Origin: Psychromonas arctica DSM 14288
GTDB taxonomy: Bacteria > Pseudomonadota > Gammaproteobacteria > Enterobacterales > Psychromonadaceae
Assembly: GCF_000482725.1 (NCBI RefSeq)
Contig: NZ_KI519477.1
Span: 157,160 to 221,159, forward strand
Direction of reading: 5' to 3'
DNA length: 64,000 nt
A program made the position numbers and the translations under genes. Numbering within the stretch: the first letter of the stretch is position 1; every line of letters starts with the position of its first letter. Below the pieces are notes generated by a model. It had not been told where the DNA came from. It did no database searches and saw nothing but the letters and a program-made list of their open reading frames with translations. Shown here in pieces: positions 20,093-30,365 of the stretch.

Positions 20093-20133
20093 AAAAGCCG
20101 CGGTTAACTATCAACTAGTTAAGCGCGGCTTTT
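20093..20133. terminator. Bidirectional terminator after tkt
   Basis: AAAAGCCGCG-G-TTAACT pairs with AGTTAA-G-CGCGGCTTTT around a short loop. It stands downstream of tkt on the minus strand. Confidence 0.85.
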
Positions 20134-20164
20134 AAAACTTTAAAAAACTAAATAGATTAACTAA

Positions 20165-22153
20165 TTATAAAGCGTTAGCTGTATCTACTACGTTTTTAAC
20201 AGTGAAACCAAACATTTCAAATAGTTGATCGGCAGGCGCTGACTCACCAAATGTTGTCATACCAATTACTGCACCGTTTAAGCCAACGTATTTGTACCAG
20301 TAATCAGCAATACCAGCTTCAATAGCAACACGTTTAGTCACTGCTGCTGGTAATACAGATTCTTTGTACTCTGCTGATTGTAATTCAAATTGCTCAGTAC
20401 AAGGGATAGATACAACACGTACCGCTTTACCTTGTGCTGTTAATTCAGCAGCAGATTCAACCGCTAACTGAACTTCAGAACCTGTAGCAATTAGAATGAT
20501 TTCAGCTGGTGTTGCTGAATCAATCAATACATAACCACCTTTCGCAACGTCAGCTAATTGCTGTGCGTCACGTGCTTGTGGTTTCAAGTTTTGACGGCTA
20601 AAGATAAGTGATGACGGTGCATCCACAGATTCAATCGCAAATTTCCAAGCAACAGCAGATTCAACGCTGTCACATGGACGCCATGTATTCATATTTGGTG
20701 TTAAACGTAAGCTTGCAATTTGCTCTACAGGTTGGTGAGTTGGACCATCTTCACCTAAACCGATTGAGTCATGCGTAAACACTTGAATCGAACGTTGCTT
20801 CATTATTGCAGACATACGTAGCGCGTTACGTGCATATTCCATGAACATTAAGAATGTTGCGCCGTAAGGTACAAAGCCTTTATGTAGTGCGATACCGTTA
20901 ATGATAGCCACCATTGCAAACTCACGTACGCCATAGTGTATATAGTTACCCGTTGCATCATCAGCCGTAATCGCTTTCGTACCAGACCACATGGTTAAGT
21001 TAGATGGCGCTAAATCAGCTGAACCCCCTAATAGCTCTGGCAAGATTGCACCGTAAGCTTCGATACAGTTTTGTGAAGCTTTACGCGTAGCGATATTACC
21101 TTGGTTAGCTTGTAAGTCAGCAATGTAAGCAGAAGACTTAGCTTCCCATTCAGCAGGTAACTCGTTATTAACACGACGTTTGTATTCAGCAGCTAGTTCA
21201 GGATAAGCCGCTGCGTAAGCTGCGAATTTTTCATCCCAAGATTGCTCTGCAGCTTGACCTTGTACTTTGTTATCCCAACCGGCATAAATATCGGCAGGAA
21301 TTTCAAATGGACCATGATTCCAACCTAATGCTTTACGTGTTGCAGCAATTTCATCGTGACCTAATGGTGCGCCGTGACAATCGTGTGTACCTTGCTTAGC
21401 AGGCGAGCCAAAACCAATAATCGTTTTACAACAAATCATGGTTGGTTTAGTGGTTTCAGCTTTTGCAGAAATGATAGCCGCTTTAATTTCTTCAGGGTTA
21501 TGCCCGTCAACAGAAATCACTTGCCATCCGTAAGCTTCAAAACGCTTAGGTGTATCGTCTGTGAACCAACCTTCTACATCACCATCGATTGAGATACCGT
21601 TGTCATCCCAGAAAGCAATCAGTTTACCAAGACCTAACGTACCCGCTAAAGAACAAGCTTCATGGGAAATACCTTCCATTAAACAACCATCGCCTAGGAA
21701 AGTGTAAGTATGGTGGTCAACAATGTCGTGACCTTCTTTATTAAAAGAAGCCGCTAAAGAACGTTCAGCAATTGCCATACCAATGGCATTAGTAATACCT
21801 TGGCCTAATGGCCCGGTTGTTGTTTCCACACCTGGTGCGTAACCATATTCTGGGTGACCCGGTGTTTTTGAATGTAATTGACGGAAGTTTTTAAGATCTT
21901 CAATTGATAAATCATAACCTGTTAAATGCAGTAGAGAGTAGATAAGCATTGAACCGTGGCCGTTAGATAGAATAAAGCGGTCGCGATCAGCCCAGTTTGG
22001 ATTAGTCGGATTATGCTTTAAAAAATCCGTCCATAAAACTTGCGCAATATCAGCCATACCCATTGGTGCGCCTGGGTGACCTGAATTGGCTTGTTGGACA
22101 GCATCCATACTAAGGGCGCGTATTGCGTTAGCTAACTCTTGACGAGAAGGCAT
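20165..22153 (-). CDS. tkt: Transketolase
   Basis: ThDP enzyme that moves two-carbon units between pentose and hexose phosphates. It is 662 aa (E. coli TktA 663). Visible are [13 protein letters not shown] (His26), [14 protein letters not shown], the ThDP motif [13 protein letters not shown] to DDN, and [18 protein letters not shown] 22153 with AGGAGAAA upstream is chosen over the in-frame ATG 22198. It converges toward the tal region with two LPS genes in between. Works with tal and rbs genes. Confidence 0.96.
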   Translation of the reverse strand: MPSRQELANAIRALSMDAVQQANSGHPGAPMGMADIAQVLWTDFLKHNPTNPNWADRDRFILSNGHGSMLIYSLLHLTGYDLSIEDLKNFRQLHSKTPGHPEYGYAPGVETTTGPLGQGITNAIGMAIAERSLAASFNKEGHDIVDHHTYTFLGDGCLMEGISHEACSLAGTLGLGKLIAFWDDNGISIDGDVEGWFTDDTPKRFEAYGWQVISVDGHNPEEIKAAIISAKAETTKPTMICCKTIIGFGSPAKQGTHDCHGAPLGHDEIAATRKALGWNHGPFEIPADIYAGWDNKVQGQAAEQSWDEKFAAYAAAYPELAAEYKRRVNNELPAEWEAKSSAYIADLQANQGNIATRKASQNCIEAYGAILPELLGGSADLAPSNLTMWSGTKAITADDATGNYIHYGVREFAMVAIINGIALHKGFVPYGATFLMFMEYARNALRMSAIMKQRSIQVFTHDSIGLGEDGPTHQPVEQIASLRLTPNMNTWRPCDSVESAVAWKFAIESVDAPSSLIFSRQNLKPQARDAQQLADVAKGGYVLIDSATPAEIILIATGSEVQLAVESAAELTAQGKAVRVVSIPCTEQFELQSAEYKESVLPAAVTKRVAIEAGIADYWYKYVGLNGAVIGMTTFGESAPADQLFEMFGFTVKNVVDTANAL

Positions 22154-22361
22154 CTGTTTCTCCTGATTACATTTTGAATTAATGAAAATTGCGGACATAT
22201 GAGGCGCGGATTATCCCAAATACCCAGAGCAGGGGCAATGGTAAAGTTAAAATTTGATCACATATTTAAACAAAATAAAGATCAATCTAAGAAGAGAAGC
22301 TGAAAGAAATAAGATCCAGATAAGGATAAATCAATGCCCCTTATCTGGGATAAGTGCAAGC

Positions 22362-22712
22362 TTAACTATGTTGCTCTGCGTAACCTGCATTTTTATTTGG
22401 CCCAAAAACAAAGATAATGCCCTTGTCTAAAAGAACTTGTGTGGTTTTATCAAAAAAAGTAATCGCTTGATCTGTAGGCATATGCTTGAGAATTAATTCA
22501 ATTGCTATATCAAATCCTTCGGCATCTGGAAAAGCATTAACTAATTCACCTGACTCAATGAAATACAGATATGTATTAATTTTTTCTTGTAACGTAAACA
22601 GATGAACGTCGTCATGGTCCCACACTAATGAATCAATAATACTTAAAAAGACTCGTTTCGCTTCTTTCTCCATACCAATTGCATCGATGCTATCTGTATC
22701 TACTACACTCAT
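22362..22712 (-). CDS. DUF6572-type protein
   Basis: 116 aa, resembling the DUF6572 family of unknown function. The N-terminus has the IDAIGMEKEAKRVFLSIID pattern, then LFTLQEKINTYLYFIESGELV, typical of the family. It has no signal peptide or membrane helix, so it is probably a small cytosolic protein. AGG precedes the ATG. It stands alone between tkt and glpE. No function is proposed. Confidence 0.65.
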   Translation of the reverse strand: MSVVDTDSIDAIGMEKEAKRVFLSIIDSLVWDHDDVHLFTLQEKINTYLYFIESGELVNAFPDAEGFDIAIELILKHMPTDQAITFFDKTTQVLLDKGIIFVFGPNKNAGYAEQHS

Positions 22713-22812
22713 AAATAACCTTTATTTTATCTTTTTTATTTAACTGATTCGTTCAGGAAGGTGAATAATCTATTTTATAGTTCTACGCCACCAGCCTATA
22801 CCAGCAACTTAT

Positions 22813-22867
22813 ACAATTAAACTATTACAATTAAACTATTACAATTAAGCTATTACAATTAAACTAT
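22813..22867. repeat. 14-bp tandem repeat after glpE
   Basis: Four units of ACAATTAAACTATT (third unit with one change, last unit one base short) begin just downstream of the glpE stop. Confidence 0.85.
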
Positions 22868-22871
22868 GCGA

Positions 22872-23183
22872 TTAATTTATTGGGAATAGTTGACGCCACA
22901 TTGCCATCCCACCTTCCACACTATAAGTGTCTTCATAACCTTGCTCAGCTAAATATTGAGCTACACCTTTACTGCTATTACCATGATAACAAACCACAAA
23001 AACAGGCGTATCAAACTCAACTTTATCGAAAAACTCTTTCAACGTATCATTGTTTAAATTGAATGCACCTTCGACATGATCCGCTGTATAAGATTGAAGA
23101 TCGCGAGTATCCACAAGAATAGCTTCTTCATTTTGTAATCGTTGCTTTGTTTCTGCTATTTCTATTAACTTGAATGTGGGCAT
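22872..23183 (-). CDS. glpE: Thiosulfate sulfurtransferase GlpE
   Basis: Single-domain rhodanese, 103 aa from ATG 23183 (AGAGGAAT upstream), moving sulfane sulfur from thiosulfate to an acceptor such as cyanide or thioredoxin. The active-site loop CYHGNSS carries the catalytic Cys. VDTRDLQSYTADHVEGAFNL and SVEGGMAMW complete the family pattern. E. coli GlpE has 108 aa. It stands alone here, without glpG or glpR nearby. Confidence 0.92.
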   Translation of the reverse strand: MPTFKLIEIAETKQRLQNEEAILVDTRDLQSYTADHVEGAFNLNNDTLKEFFDKVEFDTPVFVVCYHGNSSKGVAQYLAEQGYEDTYSVEGGMAMWRQLFPIN

Positions 23184-23469
23184 GCTTATTCCTCTCATTA
23201 AAATGGTTTAATTCATTAATTGGTTAGGAGATATAGATAAAACACTGATATCTCTTTTAACTATGCGTATCATGCACTAAAATGAAGCGATTGCATATTC
23301 CACATATAATCAGAGTAATCTCTATATGGCCCATATAATTCCAATAAGAAAATTCAAGTGAAACCTAAAATCACCTAAGTAAACCTATTTAATTAAAATA
23401 TCGTAAAGAGTAGGTTTTGTTTAAAACTTACAGATTAAAAATATAAACAATTTAATAAAGAGCCATTTA

Positions 23470-24699
23470 ATGACTACTAAGAATTTAACTTTCCTCACTT
23501 CTTTCTTAACTTTCCTATACTCCTTAACATTACTTGTGTCAGGAAAAAGTTATTCTTACATTGCTATTCTACTATGCATTATTTCTTTGTTAATTTTACC
23601 TATAACCTTAAAAAACAGATTACCTTCTGAGTTTTACAAAATTGGTTTTTCATTCATTTGCTATGCATTGGTTACTGCTTTATCACTATTAATATTAGGT
23701 GGTAAACTCAGTAACTTAGATATGCCTAGTCGAACGCTTTTTATCCTTCCTGCTTTTATTCTTCTATTGAGTTTTCCTCCGAAAAAGGAGTGGGTTTTTA
23801 TAGGAATTTTAACAGGCTCTTTCATCAGTGGGTTGATTGCTCTGTATCACTATCAAGTTTTACATATACGAGCATTCGATGGTTTTGGATACATGATTAT
23901 TCAATCCGGTAATATTGCTATGTCACTTGGTATTTTTTCTTTAATTATTGCTATTCAACACTTCAAAGACAAAAAATCTAAATTGGTAATAATCGCTTTA
24001 ATATGTGCATTTTTTGGTATCCTGGCAAGTATGCTGTCAGGTTCTCGTGGGAGTTGGATCATAGCGCCCTTTGTTATCATTTGGTTGTTAATAGTCAACC
24101 GTCAATTAATTTCTGTAAAAGTAGGGGTAACCTTAACAATAATACTTATGAGTAGCAGCTTAGTTTCTTATGACATTGTAGATAAACGCATTAAGAAAGC
24201 AGTTCAAGATATCACTCAGTATAGCGAACAAAATAATAGCAACTCATCTCTTGGCGCACGTATAGAGATGTGGAAAAGTGGCGTCTATAATTTTATAGAA
24301 AATCCAATCTTTGGTACGGGTTACAAGGACAGACAAAAATATAACCAAGCTCTAGTTGACAAGAAGTTAGTTGCCCCTATTGTCCTTAAATTTGGTAGGC
24401 TGCATAATAGTTACATTGAAGAGCTATCTATAAAAGGAATTATTGGCTTAACAACATTAATGCTGTTCTTTTGTTCCCCTTTATACTTTTTCATAGCGAA
24501 AAGAAATGTTAAAAATAGTGTTTTTGCACAACTAGGTATTGCACATATTATACTTGTCATGGGCTATTGCTTGACTCAAAATTATATAAATCATCATTCT
24601 GGAATGCTGCATTACTTAATGTATACGATAATATTTTACGCAGTCTTCTTTCATACAAATCAGGTATCTGTTTCTGATAAAAATAAGGTAGTACGATGA
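23470..24699 (+). CDS. O-antigen ligase/polymerase-like membrane protein
   Basis: 409 aa with around ten or more hydrophobic segments. The large loop and LSGSRGSWIIAP segment, followed by RIEMWKSGV and the RLHNSYIEELSIKGIIGL motif, match the Wzy_C/WaaL family. WaaL joins O-antigen to lipid A-core at the periplasmic face, and Wzy polymerises repeats. The two cannot be separated by eye, although the downstream core genes favour a ligase. It overlaps the next GT4 gene by four bases (ATGA). Strongly A+T-rich. Confidence 0.8.
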   Translation: MTTKNLTFLTSFLTFLYSLTLLVSGKSYSYIAILLCIISLLILPITLKNRLPSEFYKIGFSFICYALVTALSLLILGGKLSNLDMPSRTLFILPAFILLLSFPPKKEWVFIGILTGSFISGLIALYHYQVLHIRAFDGFGYMIIQSGNIAMSLGIFSLIIAIQHFKDKKSKLVIIALICAFFGILASMLSGSRGSWIIAPFVIIWLLIVNRQLISVKVGVTLTIILMSSSLVSYDIVDKRIKKAVQDITQYSEQNNSNSSLGARIEMWKSGVYNFIENPIFGTGYKDRQKYNQALVDKKLVAPIVLKFGRLHNSYIEELSIKGIIGLTTLMLFFCSPLYFFIAKRNVKNSVFAQLGIAHIILVMGYCLTQNYINHHSGMLHYLMYTIIFYAVFFHTNQVSVSDKNKVVR

Positions 24700-25772
24700 A
24701 AATTCTCGTTTGCAGTTCATATAAGCATGCTTGGAACAGTGTAAGACCTGAAGCTGAAATGTTTATTGAGATGGTAAATCAAGGTCATCATGTAACAGTT
24801 ATGACACAAGGAGATAGCCCTTATAAAGAGAGATTCATTACTTGTGGTGTCAATGTCATTGATGGTTATCCTTCGAAAAAAATATGCCTTACTACGATCA
24901 AAAAAATTCGTAAAGTGTTACAAGAAAACAACATTGACATTTGTTATGCGTTTAATTCTAAAACAATCCCTAACGCTGCATTTGCATGTATTGGGACTAA
25001 AGCTAAATTAGTTGTCTATCGAGGCACTACAGGCGGCTTGTATCGTCATGACCCATCGGCTTACTTAACTCAGTTACACCCTCGGGTTGACGGAATTGTA
25101 TGTGTTTCAAAAGCAGTAGAAAGAGATGTTGTTCAACGAGTTTGGAAAAATAAAAACAATGTTGTGACTATTTATAAAGGCCACAAGCTAGAGTGGTATC
25201 AAGTTGCACCTACACTACGTAGTGAATTTGGTTTAACAGATGAACATATTATTGCTGTTTGTGCCGCACATGTAAGGCCCAGCAAAGGTATTTCTCTTTT
25301 ATTACAAGCAACCCATTCTATTACAAACCCAGATTTTCATTTGATTTTAGCTGGTAGTGGATTTGAACCATATTTTGATGAGATCAAAGCAAGTCCAATG
25401 AGTGAACGTATCCACTATATTGGGCATAGAACAGATATTCCGTCATTAATGACAATGGCAGACTTTCAGGTTCAACCATCAATTAGTGGCGAGGGTTTAC
25501 CTAGAACAATTATTGAAGCAATGGCAAATGCGACTCCATCCGTCGTAACAACAACAGGAGGCTCACCTGAACTTGTTGTAGATGGTAAAACTGGCTTCAT
25601 CGCGGAAGCCGGAAATGTTCAAGAGTTTGCAGATGCAATGAATAAGCTAATTAATAATAAAGAACTAATTCAATCAATGAGTATTGCCGCACAACAACGT
25701 CTGGACCACGAGTTCCATGCACAAAATACTATTAAAGAGCACCTAGCATTCTTTACTAAATTATTAGCTTAA
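24696..25772 (+). CDS. GT4-family glycosyltransferase
   Basis: 358 aa with a GT-B fold. The N-terminal domain opens MKILVCSS with RPEAEMFIEMVNQGHHVTVM. The C-terminal nucleotide-sugar domain carries CAAHVRPSKGISLLLQA, LAGSGFE, and the E-x7-E region PSISGEGLPRTIIEAMAN. It probably adds a sugar in LPS core or O-antigen synthesis at the inner membrane. It is coupled to the O-antigen-ligase-like gene by an ATGA overlap. The linkage is unknown. A tandem repeat follows the stop. Confidence 0.88.
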   Translation: MKILVCSSYKHAWNSVRPEAEMFIEMVNQGHHVTVMTQGDSPYKERFITCGVNVIDGYPSKKICLTTIKKIRKVLQENNIDICYAFNSKTIPNAAFACIGTKAKLVVYRGTTGGLYRHDPSAYLTQLHPRVDGIVCVSKAVERDVVQRVWKNKNNVVTIYKGHKLEWYQVAPTLRSEFGLTDEHIIAVCAAHVRPSKGISLLLQATHSITNPDFHLILAGSGFEPYFDEIKASPMSERIHYIGHRTDIPSLMTMADFQVQPSISGEGLPRTIIEAMANATPSVVTTTGGSPELVVDGKTGFIAEAGNVQEFADAMNKLINNKELIQSMSIAAQQRLDHEFHAQNTIKEHLAFFTKLLA

Positions 25773-25778
25773 CAATAT

Positions 25779-25828
25779 TAATTAAAATAATTAATTGAAA
25801 TAATTAATTGAAATAATTAATTGAAATA
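25779..25828. repeat. 13-bp tandem repeat after the GT4 gene
   Basis: Three to four units of ATAATTAATTGAA begin several bases after the stop codon. Confidence 0.8.
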
Positions 25829-25897
25829 TACTCACGTACATTATTGGATAATTTCACATGACATTGATAATAAATATCCACAGAAAAAGAAGTAATT

Positions 25898-26905
25898 ATG
25901 AAAAATAAAACCTATACTGACATTAGTGTCGTAGTTCAAGGGCCGGTGCAAAGTTTAGGAAGCAGAGGACAAGAACAAGGTATTACTAACAAGTGCCTTA
26001 ATTCAGTCCGTAACTACTTACCTGGTGCAAAAATAATTTTATCTACATGGCACAATCAAAATTTAGATGGACTAGATTATGATGAATTAGTTTTATGTGA
26101 GGATCCAGGTCAGAATATTCGTAAATACAATAAAGATGGCTCACCTAAATATTATAATAATAATAGGCAAATTGTTTCAACTTTAGAAGGTCTTAAACGA
26201 GTAAAAACCAAGTATGCAATCAAATTAAGAAGTGATAATTATCTAACATCTAATAACTTTATATCATTACAAACACAGTTCCCTGCTCGAAGTAATAAAT
26301 ATAGATTTCTTAAAGAAAGAGTTGTTACAGCGAATGCATTTACTAGAAAGTACGCTAAAGGACAAAAAGTAGCTTTTCATTTAAGCGACTTTTTTTATTT
26401 CGGTTTAACTGATGATTTGCTCACGTTATGGGATTTGCCTTTAGTCAAAGATTATAAAAAGAAATCTGAACACGATTTAAGTCCATCACACCCTAATTAT
26501 ATAACTGATTGTACTCAATTATTCTGGTTACGATCATTACAAAAATTTGAACCATCAATTACACTTGAACACCTATTAGACAACAATAAAGAGAAAACTA
26601 AACAATCAGATATCTGTTATGCAAATAATGTAATTATATCGTCACCTGAAGAAATCGGACTTAATTTAGGTGAGAAATTTTCTAATGGGAAAGTCAGAAT
26701 ATCAAGAGAAAGAGGAAAGTGTGCTCATATCTACTTTCATGAGTGGCAAGATCTTTACAAAAAATATTGTGACCCAACTTTTAATATAGAACCTGCATAT
26801 ATACTTAGATTTAAGTTGTTTATTAATCGTCTAAAATACATCTTTCCCGTTTATTTTGAAGCAAAGATTCGTCAGTTAAAACGGAAAAAGTATAACGTAC
26901 CTTAA
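25898..26905 (+). CDS. WavE-family LPS synthesis protein (copy 2)
   Basis: 335 aa. The N-terminus has ISVVVQGPVQSLGSRGQEQG, then CLNSVRNYLPGAKIILSTWH, NNRQIVSTLEGL, YAIKLRSDNY, and a C-terminal HIYFHEWQDLYKKY. It shares the QGPVQS and LPGA-I-LSTW blocks with copy 3 more closely than with copy 1. Presumed glycosyltransferase of the LPS core, from WavE family context. The preceding intergenic space is occupied by a tandem repeat. A palindrome follows the stop. Confidence 0.82.
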   Translation: MKNKTYTDISVVVQGPVQSLGSRGQEQGITNKCLNSVRNYLPGAKIILSTWHNQNLDGLDYDELVLCEDPGQNIRKYNKDGSPKYYNNNRQIVSTLEGLKRVKTKYAIKLRSDNYLTSNNFISLQTQFPARSNKYRFLKERVVTANAFTRKYAKGQKVAFHLSDFFYFGLTDDLLTLWDLPLVKDYKKKSEHDLSPSHPNYITDCTQLFWLRSLQKFEPSITLEHLLDNNKEKTKQSDICYANNVIISSPEEIGLNLGEKFSNGKVRISRERGKCAHIYFHEWQDLYKKYCDPTFNIEPAYILRFKLFINRLKYIFPVYFEAKIRQLKRKKYNVP

Positions 26906-26911
26906 TGTTAT

Positions 26912-26933
26912 AGAGTTACTTTTAAGTAACTCT
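26912..26933. terminator. Palindromic hairpin between convergent WavE genes
   Basis: AGAGTTACTT and AAGTAACTCT form a perfect inverted repeat just past the stop of the plus-strand WavE gene. There is no T-run after it, so terminator activity is uncertain. Confidence 0.45.
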
Positions 26934-27097
26934 AGCTATTCCATAAAAATAAATAGCTCATTTTTTATGAGTGAATATTTTAAAAAGCATTGGCTCTAAA
27001 TAGCTAACAGTAATTTTGCTTTAATTGTTCTAAAACTATCTAAAAATATTGATAGCATTAAATCGTCCAGAATAAGATTAATTTTTCTCCATTATAT

Positions 27098-28054
27098 TTA
27101 TTTCAAAATCAATTTAAGATCAGTATAAAGTTTACTAATGGGCAGTTTAAAAAATCTTCTTATCGATAGCCCTAGCTGTGCTTTTGAAAAAGGGATTTTT
27201 TGTTTTTTGTTACAATATTTCTTATAGAGCTCCAACCAATCTATGTGGCTATATTCATTTGCTCTTTTTATTTTTCGAATAGAGGCATCTCTCAAACCTA
27301 AGCCCATAACTTCAGGATCTGCAATAATAATATTATTTGCTAAAAACTCATCCCAAAAATTTAAGTCCTGTTTAGTCGAATCATAACGATGGACCATTAA
27401 TGGTGAATCTTTAGTTAATCTTCTCATCCATATTTGACAATATACTTGTTCCGCCTCTAAAGCTTTATATCCATTTTTACGCAGCAAACTTTTATCTAAT
27501 AATACTTGTGAAAACCGCTGTTCCTCAAAAGGAGGCTGTTCCCAGATAAGCTTTAAATCAGAAGTTAAACCATAATAAAAAAAATCACTCGCATTGAAAA
27601 TCACTTTGTGGCCATTAGAAGTACGACGAAATAAGTTACTATTTATTACGACTTTTTCAGAAAAAAAATTATATTGTTTAGATTTTTTTGAAAATACCTT
27701 TTGAATATTAACGAATTCATTTCCAATAAGAAAATTATCACTTCTTAATTTCATCGCATAAGGCGTAGTTACAACTGCAAGTCCAGCTTTTGTAGACAGC
27801 ACTTGACGATGATAATTAACAGGACAATAACCATCCTTATTTTGTCCGGGATCTACACTTAGCACTAATTTATCGTACTCTAGATGACTAATATCCTGCC
27901 CTTTCCAAGTAGAAAGGACTATAGTCGCACCGGGTAAATACTTACGAATACTTAATAAACATTTTTCTGTTATACCTTCTTGTTGCTTACGAGCTTGAGA
28001 AGATTGTACCGGGCCTTGCACTACAACACTGATATTTTCAAATCTTGCCTCCAT
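27098..28054 (-). CDS. WavE-family LPS synthesis protein (copy 3)
   Basis: 318 aa. Motifs are ISVVVQGPVQSSQARKQQEG, CLLSIRKYLPGATIVLSTWKG, YHRQVLSTKAGL, YAMKLRSDN and HIDWLELYKKYC. It is five bases downstream of the nucleotidyltransferase gene, so it belongs to the minus-strand LPS operon. AAGG precedes the ATG. Copies 2 and 3 converge and may be paralogs from a local duplication with inversion. The sugar donor is unknown. Confidence 0.82.
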   Translation of the reverse strand: MEARFENISVVVQGPVQSSQARKQQEGITEKCLLSIRKYLPGATIVLSTWKGQDISHLEYDKLVLSVDPGQNKDGYCPVNYHRQVLSTKAGLAVVTTPYAMKLRSDNFLIGNEFVNIQKVFSKKSKQYNFFSEKVVINSNLFRRTSNGHKVIFNASDFFYYGLTSDLKLIWEQPPFEEQRFSQVLLDKSLLRKNGYKALEAEQVYCQIWMRRLTKDSPLMVHRYDSTKQDLNFWDEFLANNIIIADPEVMGLGLRDASIRKIKRANEYSHIDWLELYKKYCNKKQKIPFSKAQLGLSIRRFFKLPISKLYTDLKLILK

Positions 28055-28059
28055 GTTGG

Positions 28060-28782
28060 TTAACCTTCTAAAAAAGCGATATATTCATCAGGAACTCCAC
28101 AAAAAATAACGTCAGTTCGATCAATTAAATGAAAGTGAACTTCATTACTATCTTTAATTAAATAATTATATAAAGGTGCAATATATAATTCTCCTTTTTC
28201 CCATTCGCTTTCTGGTTTTGCAATATAATTATTATAAGCTCGGTTAAAAATAGTGATACTTTTGAAATAATATAAACCTGTACTACACAAGTTTGAAATA
28301 GCTCGTTTTTCTGCTGTTTCAATGACTTTAGTGCTGTTGCTAGATTCTGGCTTTGCAAATGACCAATTATCACCTTCCCCTTCAAATACCTCTAAATAAC
28401 CATCCCAATGTTCGATATTCTTAGGGTAATTAAATGCTGGTCTAAATGTATCAATATTAAAAATAGTGATTGCTTCTTCACTATTAGCTATTGATTGCAA
28501 ACCAAGGTAGACAGTTTCTGCTTGCCCTTTTGTCTCTTTATCCAAAATAAAAATATGTGCTTCTTTTATTCCTAAAACAGCGATCTCATTTTTGATAAAC
28601 TCAACCGTCCCTAAAATATCACGAACGATAAATAAAAAACTTTCTGTTTGAAAATACTCAGAAAAGCTATTTACAGCATGTGCAAAAAGAGACTTGCCAT
28701 GAGCTTCAAGCATATATTTTGGTTTTTTATATCCAGCTTTAAAGAAACGAGAACTTAATCCAGCCATTGGGATAACGATCAT
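28060..28782 (-). CDS. Nucleotidyltransferase of surface-polysaccharide type
   Basis: 240 aa. The N-terminal IVIPMAGLSSRFFKAGYKKPKYMLE is the NTP-binding signature (G-x-x-S/T-R-F...KP-K). FNIDTF is the metal-binding strand. It resembles LicC/GlmU-like and capsule nucleotidyltransferases that make NDP-sugars or CDP-alcohols. Its ATG shares a base with the TAA of the preceding kinase-fusion gene (TAATG), showing tight coupling. With the neighbouring phosphatase and kinase fusion it probably makes one activated precursor. The substrate is not readable. Confidence 0.8.
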   Translation of the reverse strand: MIVIPMAGLSSRFFKAGYKKPKYMLEAHGKSLFAHAVNSFSEYFQTESFLFIVRDILGTVEFIKNEIAVLGIKEAHIFILDKETKGQAETVYLGLQSIANSEEAITIFNIDTFRPAFNYPKNIEHWDGYLEVFEGEGDNWSFAKPESSNSTKVIETAEKRAISNLCSTGLYYFKSITIFNRAYNNYIAKPESEWEKGELYIAPLYNYLIKDSNEVHFHLIDRTDVIFCGVPDEYIAFLEG

Positions 28783-30365
28783 TATTTAACCTCTTTAATT
28801 ATTTTGTATAACCTAAATGCATTGGCCATTAATGCTTGTTGCCTTTTTTTATCGTCACTATGTAGAGGTAACATCGATAAAAATAGCTGTATTTGCATTG
28901 CGTATAAAGCATTACTTGTTAGATTAAACTTATCATTCACTAATGTTAAAAATAAGGATTGGATACCATTAATTGAATTTGGCACGTCGAGTGTAAATTG
29001 AATACTATTCTGCTTAATATCAACTTCATAGTATTCTGCTATGATCCAATCATATAACCCTAATATTGAATGACTAAGTTTAGCTACATCATAAAGACCA
29101 TCACCAAAAATAGTAAAATTTTCATTTAAATCGATCCCTCGAGGATCAATTGTTTTTATATTATTGGTTCTAAAATCATACAATATATTACTAAAGCAAA
29201 AGTCACCATGAACTACGCTATTATGCTGACTTGAGGGGGGTAGAAATTGTTCACTACATTGTAGTAAATCAGAAAATGAAGCGTTTAAATTTTGATTGTA
29301 CAACCATTTAGTCTCCATAGTACAGCCAATTTCCTGACAATACTCATTAAGTCTAACTGTCGTTTTATCTTGAAACATGGCTTTTAAATCAACACCTGCA
29401 GATTGATTAGGTGCTTTATATTTATGGCATTCTTCTATAAAAAACAAGCAATTACTAAGTATTTTTTTCCATACAATTTCAGGAAGAACAGAAAAAACAT
29501 ACAGTTCATTGAGCGCAGTATAATGGAGGTACTCTAATTGATAAGAAGCACTTTCTTTAGTAATAATTGAACCAAGGTATTGGGGCAAAAATATTCTTAA
29601 TTGAGCAGGTACATTTTCAAACCAGTTAGCTTCTGCAGAGATTTTTTCAATTTTATGACTAGATTTTCTAATCCAACGAGGAGTAATCTCAAGGTTATTA
29701 AAAGCACGTTGAGTAGTGAATTTTGCTTTAGATCTATAGTAAGTATTTAGGTGTCCAAAATCTAACCAATTATCAACCTCGAGTACGCTTAAATTACACT
29801 TTTTATGATAATAATTAAGGCTCTCAATAAAATCCCAATGCGCCATAACTAGTGCCCTAACAAGTTGTTTAGGTTGATTGAAATTAAAGTAACCACACAC
29901 TACGTTATGCTTGTCTAACTCTTCCCCCCCCTCACTAGTGTTTAGCCAAATACTATTATCATTATTAACAACAGCCCAATGGTAACTACTATCGACTTGA
30001 GAAATAGAAATAATATTTTCATTGCTTGGCAAGTTAGGTAATAAGGTATCACCAAAAAGAATACTTAATGAGACCTGATTATCATATTCGGCTAAATTTA
30101 ATGCAGATACTAAAGACTCGCCTAGCGATAAGCCTTCAGGAATTTTTAGAATAGTTACATTGTGCAGAGCAAGCCAAGTTAAATCATGATTATCAGGAGT
30201 AAAACCTTCGGGTAGACTCAGAAATATTTTTTTATTTTCTGGCGCTGATTTTACTTGATGCTGAAATAAACGCCTATTACCTAGTGGCAAAAATGATGGA
30301 GGAATTTTACCAAATTCTGAACGTAGTTCTTGAGTGATATAATCACCCGACATAATCAAGAACAT
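28782..30365 (-). CDS. Fusion: nucleotidyltransferase-like domain and APH/choline-kinase-like domain
   Basis: 527 aa with two parts. Residues about 1-215 look like a degenerate sugar-nucleotidyltransferase (PPSFLPLGNRRLFQHQV, LFGDTLL at 103-109, DNWLDFGHLNTYY at 198-210). Residues about 240-520 are an aminoglycoside-phosphotransferase/choline-kinase-type kinase, with catalytic HGDFCFSN (386-393) and metal-binding IDPRG (406-410). The N-terminal signature lacks the usual glycine-rich loop, so that half may be non-catalytic. ATG 30365 has AAGGAAAA upstream and overlaps the phosphatase gene by 10 bases. A kinase-cytidylyltransferase role as in LicA/LicC is an inference. Confidence 0.75.
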   Translation of the reverse strand: MFLIMSGDYITQELRSEFGKIPPSFLPLGNRRLFQHQVKSAPENKKIFLSLPEGFTPDNHDLTWLALHNVTILKIPEGLSLGESLVSALNLAEYDNQVSLSILFGDTLLPNLPSNENIISISQVDSSYHWAVVNNDNSIWLNTSEGGEELDKHNVVCGYFNFNQPKQLVRALVMAHWDFIESLNYYHKKCNLSVLEVDNWLDFGHLNTYYRSKAKFTTQRAFNNLEITPRWIRKSSHKIEKISAEANWFENVPAQLRIFLPQYLGSIITKESASYQLEYLHYTALNELYVFSVLPEIVWKKILSNCLFFIEECHKYKAPNQSAGVDLKAMFQDKTTVRLNEYCQEIGCTMETKWLYNQNLNASFSDLLQCSEQFLPPSSQHNSVVHGDFCFSNILYDFRTNNIKTIDPRGIDLNENFTIFGDGLYDVAKLSHSILGLYDWIIAEYYEVDIKQNSIQFTLDVPNSINGIQSLFLTLVNDKFNLTSNALYAMQIQLFLSMLPLHSDDKKRQQALMANAFRLYKIIKEVK

